Source of the DNA: Marinitoga sp. 1197
GTDB taxonomy: Bacteria > Thermotogota > Thermotogae > Petrotogales > Petrotogaceae
Assembly: GCF_001021165.1 (NCBI RefSeq)
Contig: NZ_AZAY01000010.1
Location: 1 to 64,000 of the forward strand
Length of the DNA: 64,000 nt
Direction of reading: 5' to 3'
The position numbers and the translations under genes are program-made. The notes beneath the pieces are model-generated. The model was not told the origin of the DNA and searched no databases. It saw nothing but the letters and a program-made list of their open reading frames with translations. Numbering within the stretch: position 1 is the stretch's first letter; each line of letters opens with the position of its first letter. This document shows, piece by piece, positions 53,503 to 62,061 of this stretch.

Positions 53503-54048
53503 TTAAATTTGTTCGATGTTTAGTATTTTAGCCTTTTTATTATTATCGTAATTTATTTCGATAAAGAATATCCCGTGCTTTTCGTATAAGTATGGGATAA
53601 TTTTTTTATCGATTTCAGTAAGGTTTTCTTTTAGTAGATTATCTTTATTTACCCATTTTAAAATCCCTTCATTACACTTTTTCAATTCTTTTTTTTCGGG
53701 ATTTTCTAATTTAATATTTGCTAAAAAAATAAATAAAATCCAGTTATAATATTCTGGTCCTTCTTCTGATGTAAAAATCTTTAATTTCAAATTATTTAGT
53801 TTAAATCCTGTTTCTTCAAAAAATTCTCTTTTTATTGCATCTATTATTGGTTCATTATCTTTAACCTTTCCACCAGGTGGAACAAGTTTTCCTGAAAAAG
53901 GTTCTTTGAATCTTTCGAGCATTAGAATTTCATTAAATTGATTTTTTGCATAACACATTACAGCTATTTTTTGTTTTTCGTTTTTTAAAAGTCTTTTAGT
54001 ATCAAAATTTAAATTGAGAAAATTGAAAAACTCTTTAATATTATTCAT
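53503..54048 (-). CDS. Nudix hydrolase
   Basis: 181 residues. The Nudix box is complete: GGKVKDNEPIIDAIKREFFE then ETGF, matching Gx5Ex7REUxEExGU. It hydrolyses a nucleoside-diphosphate-linked compound (MutT-like 8-oxo-dGTP or ADP-ribose types); target not readable. AAAGGAG before the start. Confidence 0.92.
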   Translation of the reverse strand: MNNIKEFFNFLNLNFDTKRLLKNEKQKIAVMCYAKNQFNEILMLERFKEPFSGKLVPPGGKVKDNEPIIDAIKREFFEETGFKLNNLKLKIFTSEEGPEYYNWILFIFLANIKLENPEKKELKKCNEGILKWVNKDNLLKENLTEIDKKIIPYLYEKHGIFFIEINYDNNKKAKILNIEQI

Positions 54049-54193
54049 AAATCGGCTCCTTTCTGAAGAAATGTTTTTAAAAGAAGTGTTTTTAAAATTA
54101 TATCATATTTCTATTAGTTTTTTGAACGCCTTAATATATCTTTTAAATTTTTAGTTGTTTCAATTGAGTAATAACTTCTTAATCATTAAGTAA

Positions 54194-54222
54194 TTGACAG
54201 TATGGTATTTATCTGGTATAAT
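54194..54222 (+). promoter_or_regulatory. Consensus promoter of the tRNA - rpmG - secE - nusG unit
   Basis: TTGACA (54194-54199), 17-base spacer, TATAAT (54217-54222), both perfect. Start of transcription near 54229, ten bases before the first tRNA. Confidence 0.9.
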
Positions 54223-54238
54223 AATCCCCGGATGAGTT

Positions 54239-54314
54239 GCCGACGTAGCTCAATTGGCAGAGCGGCTGACTTGTAATCAGCAGGTTGGGGGTTCAAGTCC
54301 CTTCGTCGGCTCCA
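54239..54314 (+). tRNA. tRNA-Thr (anticodon TGT)
   Basis: Acceptor stem GCCGACG / CGTCGGC, D-arm AGCTCAATTGGCAGAGC, anticodon stem GCTGA / TCAGC around CTTGTAA, and the TTCAAGT T-loop; CCA is encoded. Reads ACN codons, mainly ACA. Confidence 0.97.
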
Positions 54315-54332
54315 TAATTTTTTTCTATAGGT

Positions 54333-54419
54333 GGTGAGGTGCCCGAGTGGCCAAAGGGGGCGGACTGTAAATCCGCTGGCGGATTGCCTTCGAAGGTTCG
54401 AATCCTTCCCTCACCACCA
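54333..54419 (+). tRNA. tRNA-Tyr (anticodon GTA)
   Basis: Acceptor stem GGTGAGG / CCTCACC, anticodon stem GCGGA / TCCGC around CTGTAAA, a long variable arm as in class II tRNAs, T-loop TTCGAAT and encoded CCA. 87 nt. Confidence 0.97.
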
Positions 54420-54455
54420 TTTCATTAATTACAATGTTATGTGAGGTGAAATAAA

Positions 54456-54620
54456 ATGGCAGCAAAAAGTCCTGTTTTAACCGTATCATTAAAATGCACC
54501 GAATGTAATAGAAGAAATTATTACAAACAAAGAAAAAGAACCTCTAAGAAAAAATTAGAATTTAGAAAATATTGTCCTCATTGTAATAAGCATACTTTAC
54601 ATGTTGAATCAAAAATATAA
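54456..54620 (+). CDS. rpmG: Ribosomal protein L33
   Basis: 54 residues in 165 bp, short but clear: VLTVSLKCTECNRRNYYKQR and YCPHCNKHTLHVESK. Two CxxC pairs make the zinc ribbon, so it is the zinc-containing C+ form. GAGGTG before ATG 54456. Usual place in the tRNA-rpmG-secE-nusG cluster. Confidence 0.96.
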   Translation: MAAKSPVLTVSLKCTECNRRNYYKQRKRTSKKKLEFRKYCPHCNKHTLHVESKI

Positions 54621-54648
54621 ATTGTAAGACTTCTTCTAAAAAGAAATC

Positions 54649-54669
54649 AACCCCCTGATATAGGGGGTT
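54649..54669 (+). terminator. Hairpin between rpmG and secE
   Basis: AACCCCCT / AGGGGGTT stem without a T-run; rather an attenuator or processing site than a full terminator, as secE-nusG follow. Confidence 0.6.
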
Positions 54670-54694
54670 ATGATTAAATTCTGGGGGTGTTTTA

Positions 54695-54922
54695 ATGTCG
54701 AAATTTTGGTTATTTTTAAGTTCAGTTATGCAAGAAGCTAGAAAGGTTAAATGGCCAAATAGGAAAGAAGCTGTAAATTCAACGTTAATAGTACTGGTAA
54801 TATTGATTTTTGTATCATTATATTTATTTATAGCTGATTATGGATTATTAAATCTATTTTCCAAAGTTGTTTATCCTTTGATAGGTATTAAAAGTGGATT
54901 GGGAACTGGCGCTACTCAATGA
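54695..54922 (+). CDS. secE: Preprotein translocase subunit SecE
   Basis: 75 residues: a short amphipathic segment with EARKVKWPNRKEAVNST (family signature) and one TM helix (about 28-50). The single-TM form is the normal one in most bacteria other than E. coli. Stabilises SecY in the translocon. GGGGGTG precedes ATG 54695; nusG follows 22 bases later. Confidence 0.95.
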   Translation: MSKFWLFLSSVMQEARKVKWPNRKEAVNSTLIVLVILIFVSLYLFIADYGLLNLFSKVVYPLIGIKSGLGTGATQ

Positions 54923-54943
54923 AAATAAAGCAGGTGAATAAAC

Positions 54944-56002
54944 ATGCGTAAGAAATGGTATATTTTACAAACTTTCTCTGGCATGGAGTATAAAGTTAAA
55001 GAATTAATTGAAGAAAAGGCGAGATTATATGAGAAAGAAAAGATGTTTGGAAAGATATTAATACCAGAGGAAAGTGAAATCGATTTAACTAATAAAAGAA
55101 TTGAAAGAATGGTCGTATCAGAAGAAGCGATTGTTTTTGTAAAAAATGGAGAAAATGTAAAAAAAGGTGATTTATTGGCAGAAGAACCGCCGATAATTGT
55201 GAAAAATTCAGGAACAATTATTGAAGTGAAAAATTTCAGGAAAATAATAGTGGAAACAAAGGATAAAAAATTCACAAAAACATTTTTAATTCCTGAAAGT
55301 GCAAAGATAATAGGAGGTTTAAAAGTAAATTCCAGAATACATGCTGGAATACCTCTTGCACGAGAAGAAGGATATGAGGCTGATTTAGACGGGATTGTAA
55401 TTTCTATTGATAAGTTAAAAAGGGTTACTATACAAACCGATTCTAATGCAAAAGATGTATATTTTGTGTTTAAGGATAATTTTGATTCTAATGCATTTAG
55501 AAAAGGGACATATGTGGAAAAAGGTCAAATTCTGGGAAATAAGAGACAATATAAAACAAAATCTTCAGGAAAAGTGGAAATAAGGGATTTTGCGAGTAGG
55601 AAGGAAATTATAATCTTAAAAACCAGAGTGTCAAGATTATTTCCAGGATATATGTTTATTGAAATGATATTAAATAAGGAAACACAGGAAATGGTAAAAA
55701 ATATCCCTTATGTTATTAATTTTATTAATATAGGTGGAACGCCTGTTCGGTTAAAAACAAAAGAAGTCAAAGCGCTGTTGAGGCTTACAGGTGAAGAAAA
55801 TTATGAAGTTAAAGAAAGTAAGTTAAGAGTGGATTATCAGGTTGGAGAACATGTGCGTATTGTAAGTGGGCCGTTTGAATTTTTTACTGGGAAAATTACT
55901 CATATAGATTTGCATAAGCAAAGTGTAAAAGTTACAATAAATATGTTTGGTAGAGAAACAGAAGTAGAATTAGGTTTAACAGAAATAGAAAAGATAGATT
56001 AA
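54944..56002 (+). CDS. nusG: Transcription elongation factor NusG with a large domain insertion
   Basis: 352 residues against about 180 in most bacteria. The NGN half starts WYILQTFSGMEYKVKELIEE, is interrupted after about residue 44 by roughly 190 residues of beta-rich sequence (ISGTIIEVKN-like biotinyl/hammerhead strands) and resumes with LFPGYMFIEMIL; the KOW domain at the end (VGEHVRIVSGPFEFFTGKIT) is intact. An insertion of this size in the same place is characteristic of Thermotoga NusG. Binds RNA polymerase and helps couple transcription and translation. Confidence 0.96.
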   Translation: MRKKWYILQTFSGMEYKVKELIEEKARLYEKEKMFGKILIPEESEIDLTNKRIERMVVSEEAIVFVKNGENVKKGDLLAEEPPIIVKNSGTIIEVKNFRKIIVETKDKKFTKTFLIPESAKIIGGLKVNSRIHAGIPLAREEGYEADLDGIVISIDKLKRVTIQTDSNAKDVYFVFKDNFDSNAFRKGTYVEKGQILGNKRQYKTKSSGKVEIRDFASRKEIIILKTRVSRLFPGYMFIEMILNKETQEMVKNIPYVINFINIGGTPVRLKTKEVKALLRLTGEENYEVKESKLRVDYQVGEHVRIVSGPFEFFTGKITHIDLHKQSVKVTINMFGRETEVELGLTEIEKID

Positions 56003-56006
56003 CAAA

Positions 56007-56034
56007 GGTGGGAGGGAAACCCCGCTAATACCAC
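56007..56034 (+). promoter_or_regulatory. Leader motif before rplK
   Basis: Sequence GGTGGGAGGGAAACCCCGCT followed by AATACCAC, with GTGG / CCAC ends, as commonly found ahead of rplK in many bacteria and probably contacted by L11 or L1. 15 bases before the start site region. Function inferred. Confidence 0.45.
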
Positions 56035-56049
56035 AAAGGAGGGAATTGT

Positions 56050-56478
56050 ATGGCAAAAAAAGTAGCAAGAATGGTGAAGTTGCAGTTGCCAGCAGGTAAA
56101 GCAACACCTGCGCCACCAGTTGGTCCTGCGTTAGGTCAGCATGGTGTAAATTTAATGGAATTTTGTAAAAAGTTTAATGCAGCAACAGCTGATAAGGCAG
56201 GAATGATTATTCCTGTTGAAATTACTGTGTATGAAGACAGATCATTTACATTTGCATTAAAAACCCCCCCAGCTTCCTTTTTAATTTTACAGGCAGCTGG
56301 ATTGAAAAAAGGTGCTTCGAATCCTGGTAGAGAGATTGTCGGAAAAATAACATTATCTCAGGTAAAAGAAATTGCAGAAATCAAAATGCCCGATTTAAAT
56401 GCAAAAACAATTGAAGCAGCTATGGAAATAATAAAAGGTACTGCAAGAAATATGGGCATAGAAGTAGTCGAAGGTTAA
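56050..56478 (+). CDS. rplK: Ribosomal protein L11
   Basis: 142 residues: [20 protein letters not shown] then [15 protein letters not shown]-terminal half with [16 protein letters not shown]. Binds the GTPase-associated 23S rRNA. Normal length and position after nusG. AAAGGAGGG before the ATG. Confidence 0.98.
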   Translation: MAKKVARMVKLQLPAGKATPAPPVGPALGQHGVNLMEFCKKFNAATADKAGMIIPVEITVYEDRSFTFALKTPPASFLILQAAGLKKGASNPGREIVGKITLSQVKEIAEIKMPDLNAKTIEAAMEIIKGTARNMGIEVVEG

Positions 56479-56492
56479 GGGGGTGTGTGTGA

Positions 56493-57194
56493 ATGCCAAG
56501 ACATGGTAAGAGATATTTAGAAGCAAAAAAAACAATTGATAGAGAAAAATTTTATACATTGGATGAGGCATTAGAAGTACTTCCAAAAATAGCAACAGCG
56601 AAGTTTGATGAAAGTATAGAATTACATATGGTTTTAGGTATAGATCCAAGAAAAAATGATCAACAGGTTAGAGGAAATATATCCTTACCTCATGGAACAG
56701 GAAAAAAGGTTAGAATTTTAGTATTTGCTAAAGGTGATAAAGTAAAAGAGGCATTAGAAGCAGGAGCAGATTATGCAGGTTCCGATGAATTTATTCAGAA
56801 AATACAGGGTGGCTGGACAGATTTTGATATAGCTATAGCAACACCTGATATGATGAGAGAAATTGGAAGGTTAGGTAAAATATTAGGGCCAAGGGGATTA
56901 ATGCCTTCTCCAAAATCTGGAACAGTTACAAATGATGTTGCTGATGCGGTAAAGGAATTCAAAGCAGGTAAAATAGAAGTAAGAAATGATAAAACAGGAA
57001 ATTTACATATAGCAGTAGGTAAAAAATCATTTGATGCTGTAAAATTAAGAGAAAATATAGTAGAAGCTTTACAACAAATAGAAAAAATGAGACCATCTGG
57101 AGCAAAAGGGAAGTTTATAAGGAAAGTTTCATTAGCTCCAACAATGGGTCCTGGATTGAAATTAAACGTTTCTGATTTTTTAACTGAAAAGTAA
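56493..57194 (+). CDS. rplA: Ribosomal protein L1
   Basis: 233 residues. [39 protein letters not shown] and the C-terminal [14 protein letters not shown] are family motifs. Also the translational repressor of the L11 operon in many bacteria. GGGGGTG site before the start. Confidence 0.98.
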   Translation: MPRHGKRYLEAKKTIDREKFYTLDEALEVLPKIATAKFDESIELHMVLGIDPRKNDQQVRGNISLPHGTGKKVRILVFAKGDKVKEALEAGADYAGSDEFIQKIQGGWTDFDIAIATPDMMREIGRLGKILGPRGLMPSPKSGTVTNDVADAVKEFKAGKIEVRNDKTGNLHIAVGKKSFDAVKLRENIVEALQQIEKMRPSGAKGKFIRKVSLAPTMGPGLKLNVSDFLTEK

Positions 57195-57203
57195 CGATAC
57201 TTG

Positions 57204-57342
57204 TGTTATAATACTCACGTAAATATGTACTGAAGACAGCAGGTAATATATAATGTGGTGGAAACCCGCCTGCCGAGGTACGCTGAAGATAAAACAATAA
57301 TGTTTTAGCCTTTCTGCGGTCCTCGGGACCGCAGATTTTTTT
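57204..57342 (+). ncRNA. L10 leader with promoter and attenuator
   Basis: Extended -10 TGTTATAAT (57204-57212) is followed by the typical L10(L12)4-binding leader: ACTGAAGACAGCAGG, GTGGTGGAAACCCGCCTGCC, GAGGTACGCTGAAGA; then a strong terminator hairpin TCTGCGGTCC / GGACCGCAGA with T7 (57313-57342). L10 bound to the kink-turn stem is expected to control the rplJ-rplL level by attenuation. Confidence 0.85.
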
Positions 57343-57359
57343 AGAGGAGGTGTGAGTCG

Positions 57360-57908
57360 GTGTTAACAAGAGCGCAAAAGGCTGAGTTGTTAAAAGAATT
57401 AGAAACTGTATTCAAAGAATCTTCAATTATTACCTTTGTTGATTTTAAAGGTATGACAGTTGCTCAATCAAATGCATTTAGAGGTGAATTATACAAAAAG
57501 TTCGAAGATAAAGTTGTATTTAAAATCACAAGAAATGCTTTGATAAAAACTGCAATAAAAAACGCAGGGTTAAACTTAGAAGATTTTGAGAAATATTTAG
57601 AAGGAAACACAGCTTTACTTTACACTAAAGAAGCTGATCCAATTGAAACATTAAAAGTTTTAGTGGAATTTAAAAAGAAAAATAAGTTAGATGTTCCAGT
57701 TATTAAAGCTGGAATTTTAGAAGGTAAAATCTTTTCTTCAGAAGAAGCAGAAGAATTGGCAAAATTACCATCAAAAGAACAATTATTGGCTATGTTGGTG
57801 GGTGGCTTAAATGCTCCTATATCCGGCTTGGTTGGTGCATTAGGTGGAATATTAAGGAAATTCTTATATGCGTTGAACGCAATAAAAGAAGAGAAGGAAA
57901 AACAATAA
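57360..57908 (+). CDS. rplJ: Ribosomal protein L10
   Basis: 182 residues starting at GTG. Conserved FVDFKGMTVAQSNAFRGELY, KITRNALIKTAIKNAG, and the C-terminal L7/L12-binding helix from about 150. Base of the ribosome stalk. GAGGAGGTGTG before the start. Confidence 0.97.
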   Translation: MLTRAQKAELLKELETVFKESSIITFVDFKGMTVAQSNAFRGELYKKFEDKVVFKITRNALIKTAIKNAGLNLEDFEKYLEGNTALLYTKEADPIETLKVLVEFKKKNKLDVPVIKAGILEGKIFSSEEAEELAKLPSKEQLLAMLVGGLNAPISGLVGALGGILRKFLYALNAIKEEKEKQ

Positions 57909-57938
57909 TACTTAAATAATTTCAGGAGGTGTATTTAA

Positions 57939-58319
57939 ATGACAAGAGAAGAATTAATTCAAGCAATTAAAGAAATGACAGTAGCAGAATTAGCAGAATT
58001 AGTAAAAGCTTTAGAAGATGAATTTGGTGTATCAGCAGCAGCACCAGTTGCAGTTGCAGCAGCACCAGTTGCAGGAGCAGCTCCAGCAGCAGAAGAAAAA
58101 GATTCATTTGATGTTGTATTAAAGAGCTTTGGCGCAAAGAAAATAAATGTAATTAAAGTTGTTAGAGAAATAACAGGATTAGGATTAAAAGAAGCTAAAG
58201 ACTTAGTGGAAAAAGCAGGTACTCCAGATGCTGTTATAAAAGAAGGAGCAGCAAAAGACGAAGCAGAAGAATTAAAGAAAAAATTAGAAGCAGCTGGCGC
58301 AGAAGTAGAATTGAAGTAA
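57939..58319 (+). CDS. rplL: Ribosomal protein L7/L12
   Basis: 126 residues: N-terminal dimer part ([20 protein letters not shown]), Ala/Pro-rich hinge (about 32-52) and C-terminal domain with [45 protein letters not shown]. Confidence 0.98.
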   Translation: MTREELIQAIKEMTVAELAELVKALEDEFGVSAAAPVAVAAAPVAGAAPAAEEKDSFDVVLKSFGAKKINVIKVVREITGLGLKEAKDLVEKAGTPDAVIKEGAAKDEAEELKKKLEAAGAEVELK

Positions 58320-58359
58320 TTTCTTAAAGAAATATAAACTTTTATATGATATAATTTAC

Positions 58360-58385
58360 CCGCATCAGACTATAGTCTGATGCGG
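58360..58385 (+). promoter_or_regulatory. Perfect hairpin between rplL and rpoB
   Basis: A 26-bp perfect palindrome of CCGCATCAGACTA and its complement, without a clean T-run; possible attenuator or processing site that sets the stalk:polymerase ratio, as in E. coli rplL-rpoB. A TATAAT (58350-58355) just upstream could be a weak promoter. Confidence 0.65.
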
Positions 58386-58429
58386 TATTGTTTTGCTAAT
58401 AAAAAATTAGGAAGACGAGGTGATTCTTT

Positions 58430-61400
58430 GTGAACACCCGAGTGTTAAAGGTGGGAAAAAGAGAAAGGCATTTTTTTGGCAAAGTTAAAGAAGATTTGAC
58501 GCTTTTTCATGATTTATTGGAAATTCAGCTTAATTCGTTTGAATGGTTTGTAAAAGATGGAGTAAAAGAAGTATTAGACAAGTATTCGCCAATTACGGTT
58601 GAATTAAAAGGTAAAAGGAAAAGTAAGGTTTCACTTGAGTTTACTGAAGTGTGGGTGGAAGGTCCGCTTTTTGAGGAAATGGAATGTAAAGAAAAAGGTC
58701 TTTCTTATACAGTTCCATTGAAGGCTAAAATCAGAATAACAGATCATAGTACTGGGGAGATAATAGAACCCAGTGATTCGTTATTTTTTGGAAATATACC
58801 AAAAATAACTGATAGAAGTACATTTATAATAAATGGTGCAGAAAGGGTTGTTGTTAACCAGCTTGTCAGGTCACCAGGTGTATATTTTGTAAGTGAAGAA
58901 CAAAAAAGTGTTAAACAAACAAGACCTTATTTTGTTGCCCACTTTTTACCTGTTAAGGGGGCATGGTTAGAAATAATATATAATCCCAATCCAGGTAAGG
59001 ATTTCTTACAAATAAGAATAGATAGAAAAAGAAAATTCAATTTCTTCTTATTTTTGAGGGCGCTTGGATATGATTCGGATTTAGCAATATTAGATTTATA
59101 TCCACAAAAAATTAATTTAAATTATGATTTAACAGAATATCTTGAAAAAAATATAACAATACTTTCTGATATTGCTGTACCTGAAAGTTCTGAATTGTAT
59201 AAAGAAAATAAAACATACAGAGGTATTCGTTTAACAGATAAAATCGTTGATGAATTGATTGATTTAGGAATTTCAGAAATTACTGTTGCTCATATTGTTG
59301 CGCAGAATACCTTAGACCTGTTCAAAAAATCATATGAAACAGAAGATTCAATATTGGCTCCAGAAGAGGCTTATAAAGAATTATTTAAAAAATTAAGACC
59401 TGGTGAAATTCCAAGAGTAAACATTGCTACTGATTATATAAATAATTTATATTTTAATCCTAATACGTTTGATTTTTCGATGATTGGAAGAAAGAAAATA
59501 GTTAATAGAATGGAAGATGTTTATAAAAAATATTTGATAGATGTTGAAAAGAAAAATGTCGAAAAAGGTGAAGATATAGAATATCCTCATAAAGATGAAA
59601 AGACTTTAACAAAACTCGATTTAATATTAGCTTCAAGACATTTGTTAGAAATGAAAGAGAATCCGGAATTACTCGATACCAGAGATCACCTTGGGAATAA
59701 AAGAGTTAGATCTGTTGGGGAATTAATGCAAATAGAATTTGAAAGATCATTTTCTAAAATGCTTCCAATACTAAATGAAAAACTAAGTGTTATTCCAAAT
59801 ATTCAAAAATTGACACCTAATTCTTTGATAAATTCTAGAGCTATAATGACAACCATAAATCAATTTTTTGCAACCAGTCAATTATCACAGTTTATGGATC
59901 AGGTAAACCCATTATCTGAATTAACTCATAAAAGAAGATTATCGGCTATTGGACCAGGTGGATTAAAAAGAGAACATGCAAAATTTGAGGTTCGTGATGT
60001 TCATCACTCGCATTATGGAAGGATGTGTCCTATTGAAACACCAGAAGGAGCTAATATAGGGTTGATTACCTCATTAGCAATACTTGCCAGAGTTGATGAA
60101 TTTGGTTTTCTGGAAACACCTTATTATAGGGTAAAAGAAGGTAAGGTTTTATATGATAAAGGTGTTTATTGGTTAACTGCAGATCAAGAAGAAGAAAAGA
60201 TTATTGCACCAGCATCTGTAGAAATAGATGAAAATGGAATAATAAAATCAGAATATGTTGAAATCAGGCATGCAGGAAAGGTTACATATGTTCATAGAGA
60301 AGATGTTGAATTTATTGCTGTTACTCCAAAACAAATTGTTTCAGTTTCAACATCATTGATACCATTCCTTGAACACGATGATGCTAACCGTGCTTTGATG
60401 GGATCAAACATGCAGAGACAGGCGGTTCCTTTGATGATTACAGAGGCTCCATACGTAGGTACTGGTGTGGAATGGCTTGCAGCAAGAGATTCGGGTTATG
60501 TAATCAAGGCGAAACATAGAGGAAAGGTATCATATATTGATGGTAAAACAATAATTATAAATAGAATAGATGAAAATGGAAAAGAAATAGTTGATAATTA
60601 TGGGAATCCTGTTCAAGATAAATATACATTATGGAAGTTTATCAGATCAAATCAGGATACGACAATAAATCAAAGGCCAATAGTTGAAATGAATGAAATA
60701 GTAGAAAAGGGCGCACCGATTGCCGATGGGCCAGCGATTGATATGGGAGAGTTAGCTTTAGGGAAAAATGTATTAGTGGCCTTTATGCCATGGGAAGGAT
60801 ATAATTTTGAAGATGCCATACTTGTAAATGAAGAATTACTTGAAAGGGATACATTTACTTCTTTACATATAGAAGTTTATGAAACAAAAGCTATGGATAC
60901 ACAACTTGGGCCAGAAGAAATCACAGCAGATATTCCGAATGTAAAAAAAGAATCTTTAAGAAATCTAGATGAACATGGTATTGTTAGAGTAGGAGCATAT
61001 GTTACCTCAGGAGATATTTTAGTAGGTAAGGTTACTCCAAGAGGAGAATCAGAAACATCACCAGAAGAAAAATTAATAAGATCAGTATTTGGAGATAGAG
61101 GTAAAGATGTTAAAGACACTTCATTAACCGTTCCACATGGTATTGAAGGAAGAGTTATAGATGTAAAAGTATATACAAGAAAAGATATTCCAGATCTTGA
61201 AACAGGTGTAAATCAATATGTAAAAGTATATATTGCTTCGAAAAAAACATTGAATGTTGGAGATAAATTAGCAGGAAGGCATGGTAATAAAGGTGTTGTT
61301 TCTAATATTTTAAGAAAAGAGGATATGCCTTTCTTGCCAAATGGAAAGCCTATTGAAATGATATTAAGTCCGTTGGGTGTTCCATCACGTATGAACCTTG

Positions 61401-62038
61401 GACAGGTATTAGAAATGCATCTTGGATGGCTGGCAAAACTAACAGGAAAACATTTTGCAACGCCAATTTTTGATGGTGCAAAAGAAAAAGAAATAATGAA
61501 AGCATTATATGAAGCAAGGAAAAATAATAGAATGGATGAGTTAGATGAAGTGCGTAAAGAATATGGACTTGATTTAGGAGATTCGCCGGAAATTGAAAGT
61601 GGTAAAATAGTATTAAGAGATGGAAGAACAGGAGAACCTTTCGACTATCCAATTGCTATTGGATATATGTATATGCTTAGATTGGTTCATATTGCAAAGG
61701 ATAAAATGCATGCTCGTTCAACAGGTCCATATTCATTAATTCACCAACAACCACTTGGAGGTAAAGCTCATTTCGGTGGTCAAAGATTTGGTGAAATGGA
61801 AGTTTGGGCTTTAGAAGCTTATGGTGCCGCTCATACATTAACAGAAATGCTTACATATAAATCTGATGATATAAAAGGTAGGAATGAAGTTTATAAAGCA
61901 ATATTAAATGGGAAAAATCTTCCAGATCCTGGAATTCCAGAAAGTTTTAAGGTTTTAGTTAAGGAATTACAAGGATTAATGTTAGATGTTCGTTTGTTTG
62001 ATGAGGACGGTAATGAATTAGATGTTGATAAATTATAA
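58430..62038 (+). CDS. rpoB: RNA polymerase beta subunit
   Basis: 1202 residues, GTG start (GAGGTG site). All conserved blocks are visible: the rifampicin region [20 protein letters not shown] followed by [10 protein letters not shown] (with the Ser, Asp, His, Arg and second Ser residues of rif-sensitive enzymes), [40 protein letters not shown] and [20 protein letters not shown]. Two lineage-specific insertions of E. coli are missing. Followed by rpoC after 23 bases. Confidence 0.98.
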   Translation: MNTRVLKVGKRERHFFGKVKEDLTLFHDLLEIQLNSFEWFVKDGVKEVLDKYSPITVELKGKRKSKVSLEFTEVWVEGPLFEEMECKEKGLSYTVPLKAKIRITDHSTGEIIEPSDSLFFGNIPKITDRSTFIINGAERVVVNQLVRSPGVYFVSEEQKSVKQTRPYFVAHFLPVKGAWLEIIYNPNPGKDFLQIRIDRKRKFNFFLFLRALGYDSDLAILDLYPQKINLNYDLTEYLEKNITILSDIAVPESSELYKENKTYRGIRLTDKIVDELIDLGISEITVAHIVAQNTLDLFKKSYETEDSILAPEEAYKELFKKLRPGEIPRVNIATDYINNLYFNPNTFDFSMIGRKKIVNRMEDVYKKYLIDVEKKNVEKGEDIEYPHKDEKTLTKLDLILASRHLLEMKENPELLDTRDHLGNKRVRSVGELMQIEFERSFSKMLPILNEKLSVIPNIQKLTPNSLINSRAIMTTINQFFATSQLSQFMDQVNPLSELTHKRRLSAIGPGGLKREHAKFEVRDVHHSHYGRMCPIETPEGANIGLITSLAILARVDEFGFLETPYYRVKEGKVLYDKGVYWLTADQEEEKIIAPASVEIDENGIIKSEYVEIRHAGKVTYVHREDVEFIAVTPKQIVSVSTSLIPFLEHDDANRALMGSNMQRQAVPLMITEAPYVGTGVEWLAARDSGYVIKAKHRGKVSYIDGKTIIINRIDENGKEIVDNYGNPVQDKYTLWKFIRSNQDTTINQRPIVEMNEIVEKGAPIADGPAIDMGELALGKNVLVAFMPWEGYNFEDAILVNEELLERDTFTSLHIEVYETKAMDTQLGPEEITADIPNVKKESLRNLDEHGIVRVGAYVTSGDILVGKVTPRGESETSPEEKLIRSVFGDRGKDVKDTSLTVPHGIEGRVIDVKVYTRKDIPDLETGVNQYVKVYIASKKTLNVGDKLAGRHGNKGVVSNILRKEDMPFLPNGKPIEMILSPLGVPSRMNLGQVLEMHLGWLAKLTGKHFATPIFDGAKEKEIMKALYEARKNNRMDELDEVRKEYGLDLGDSPEIESGKIVLRDGRTGEPFDYPIAIGYMYMLRLVHIAKDKMHARSTGPYSLIHQQPLGGKAHFGGQRFGEMEVWALEAYGAAHTLTEMLTYKSDDIKGRNEVYKAILNGKNLPDPGIPESFKVLVKELQGLMLDVRLFDEDGNELDVDKL

Positions 62039-62061
62039 ATTCCCCTCAAGGAGGGTAAAGC

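Noticed and set aside
57115-57369. 84-codon minus-strand frame over the L10 leader
   Set aside because: It runs across the conserved leader RNA and attenuator; no protein features.
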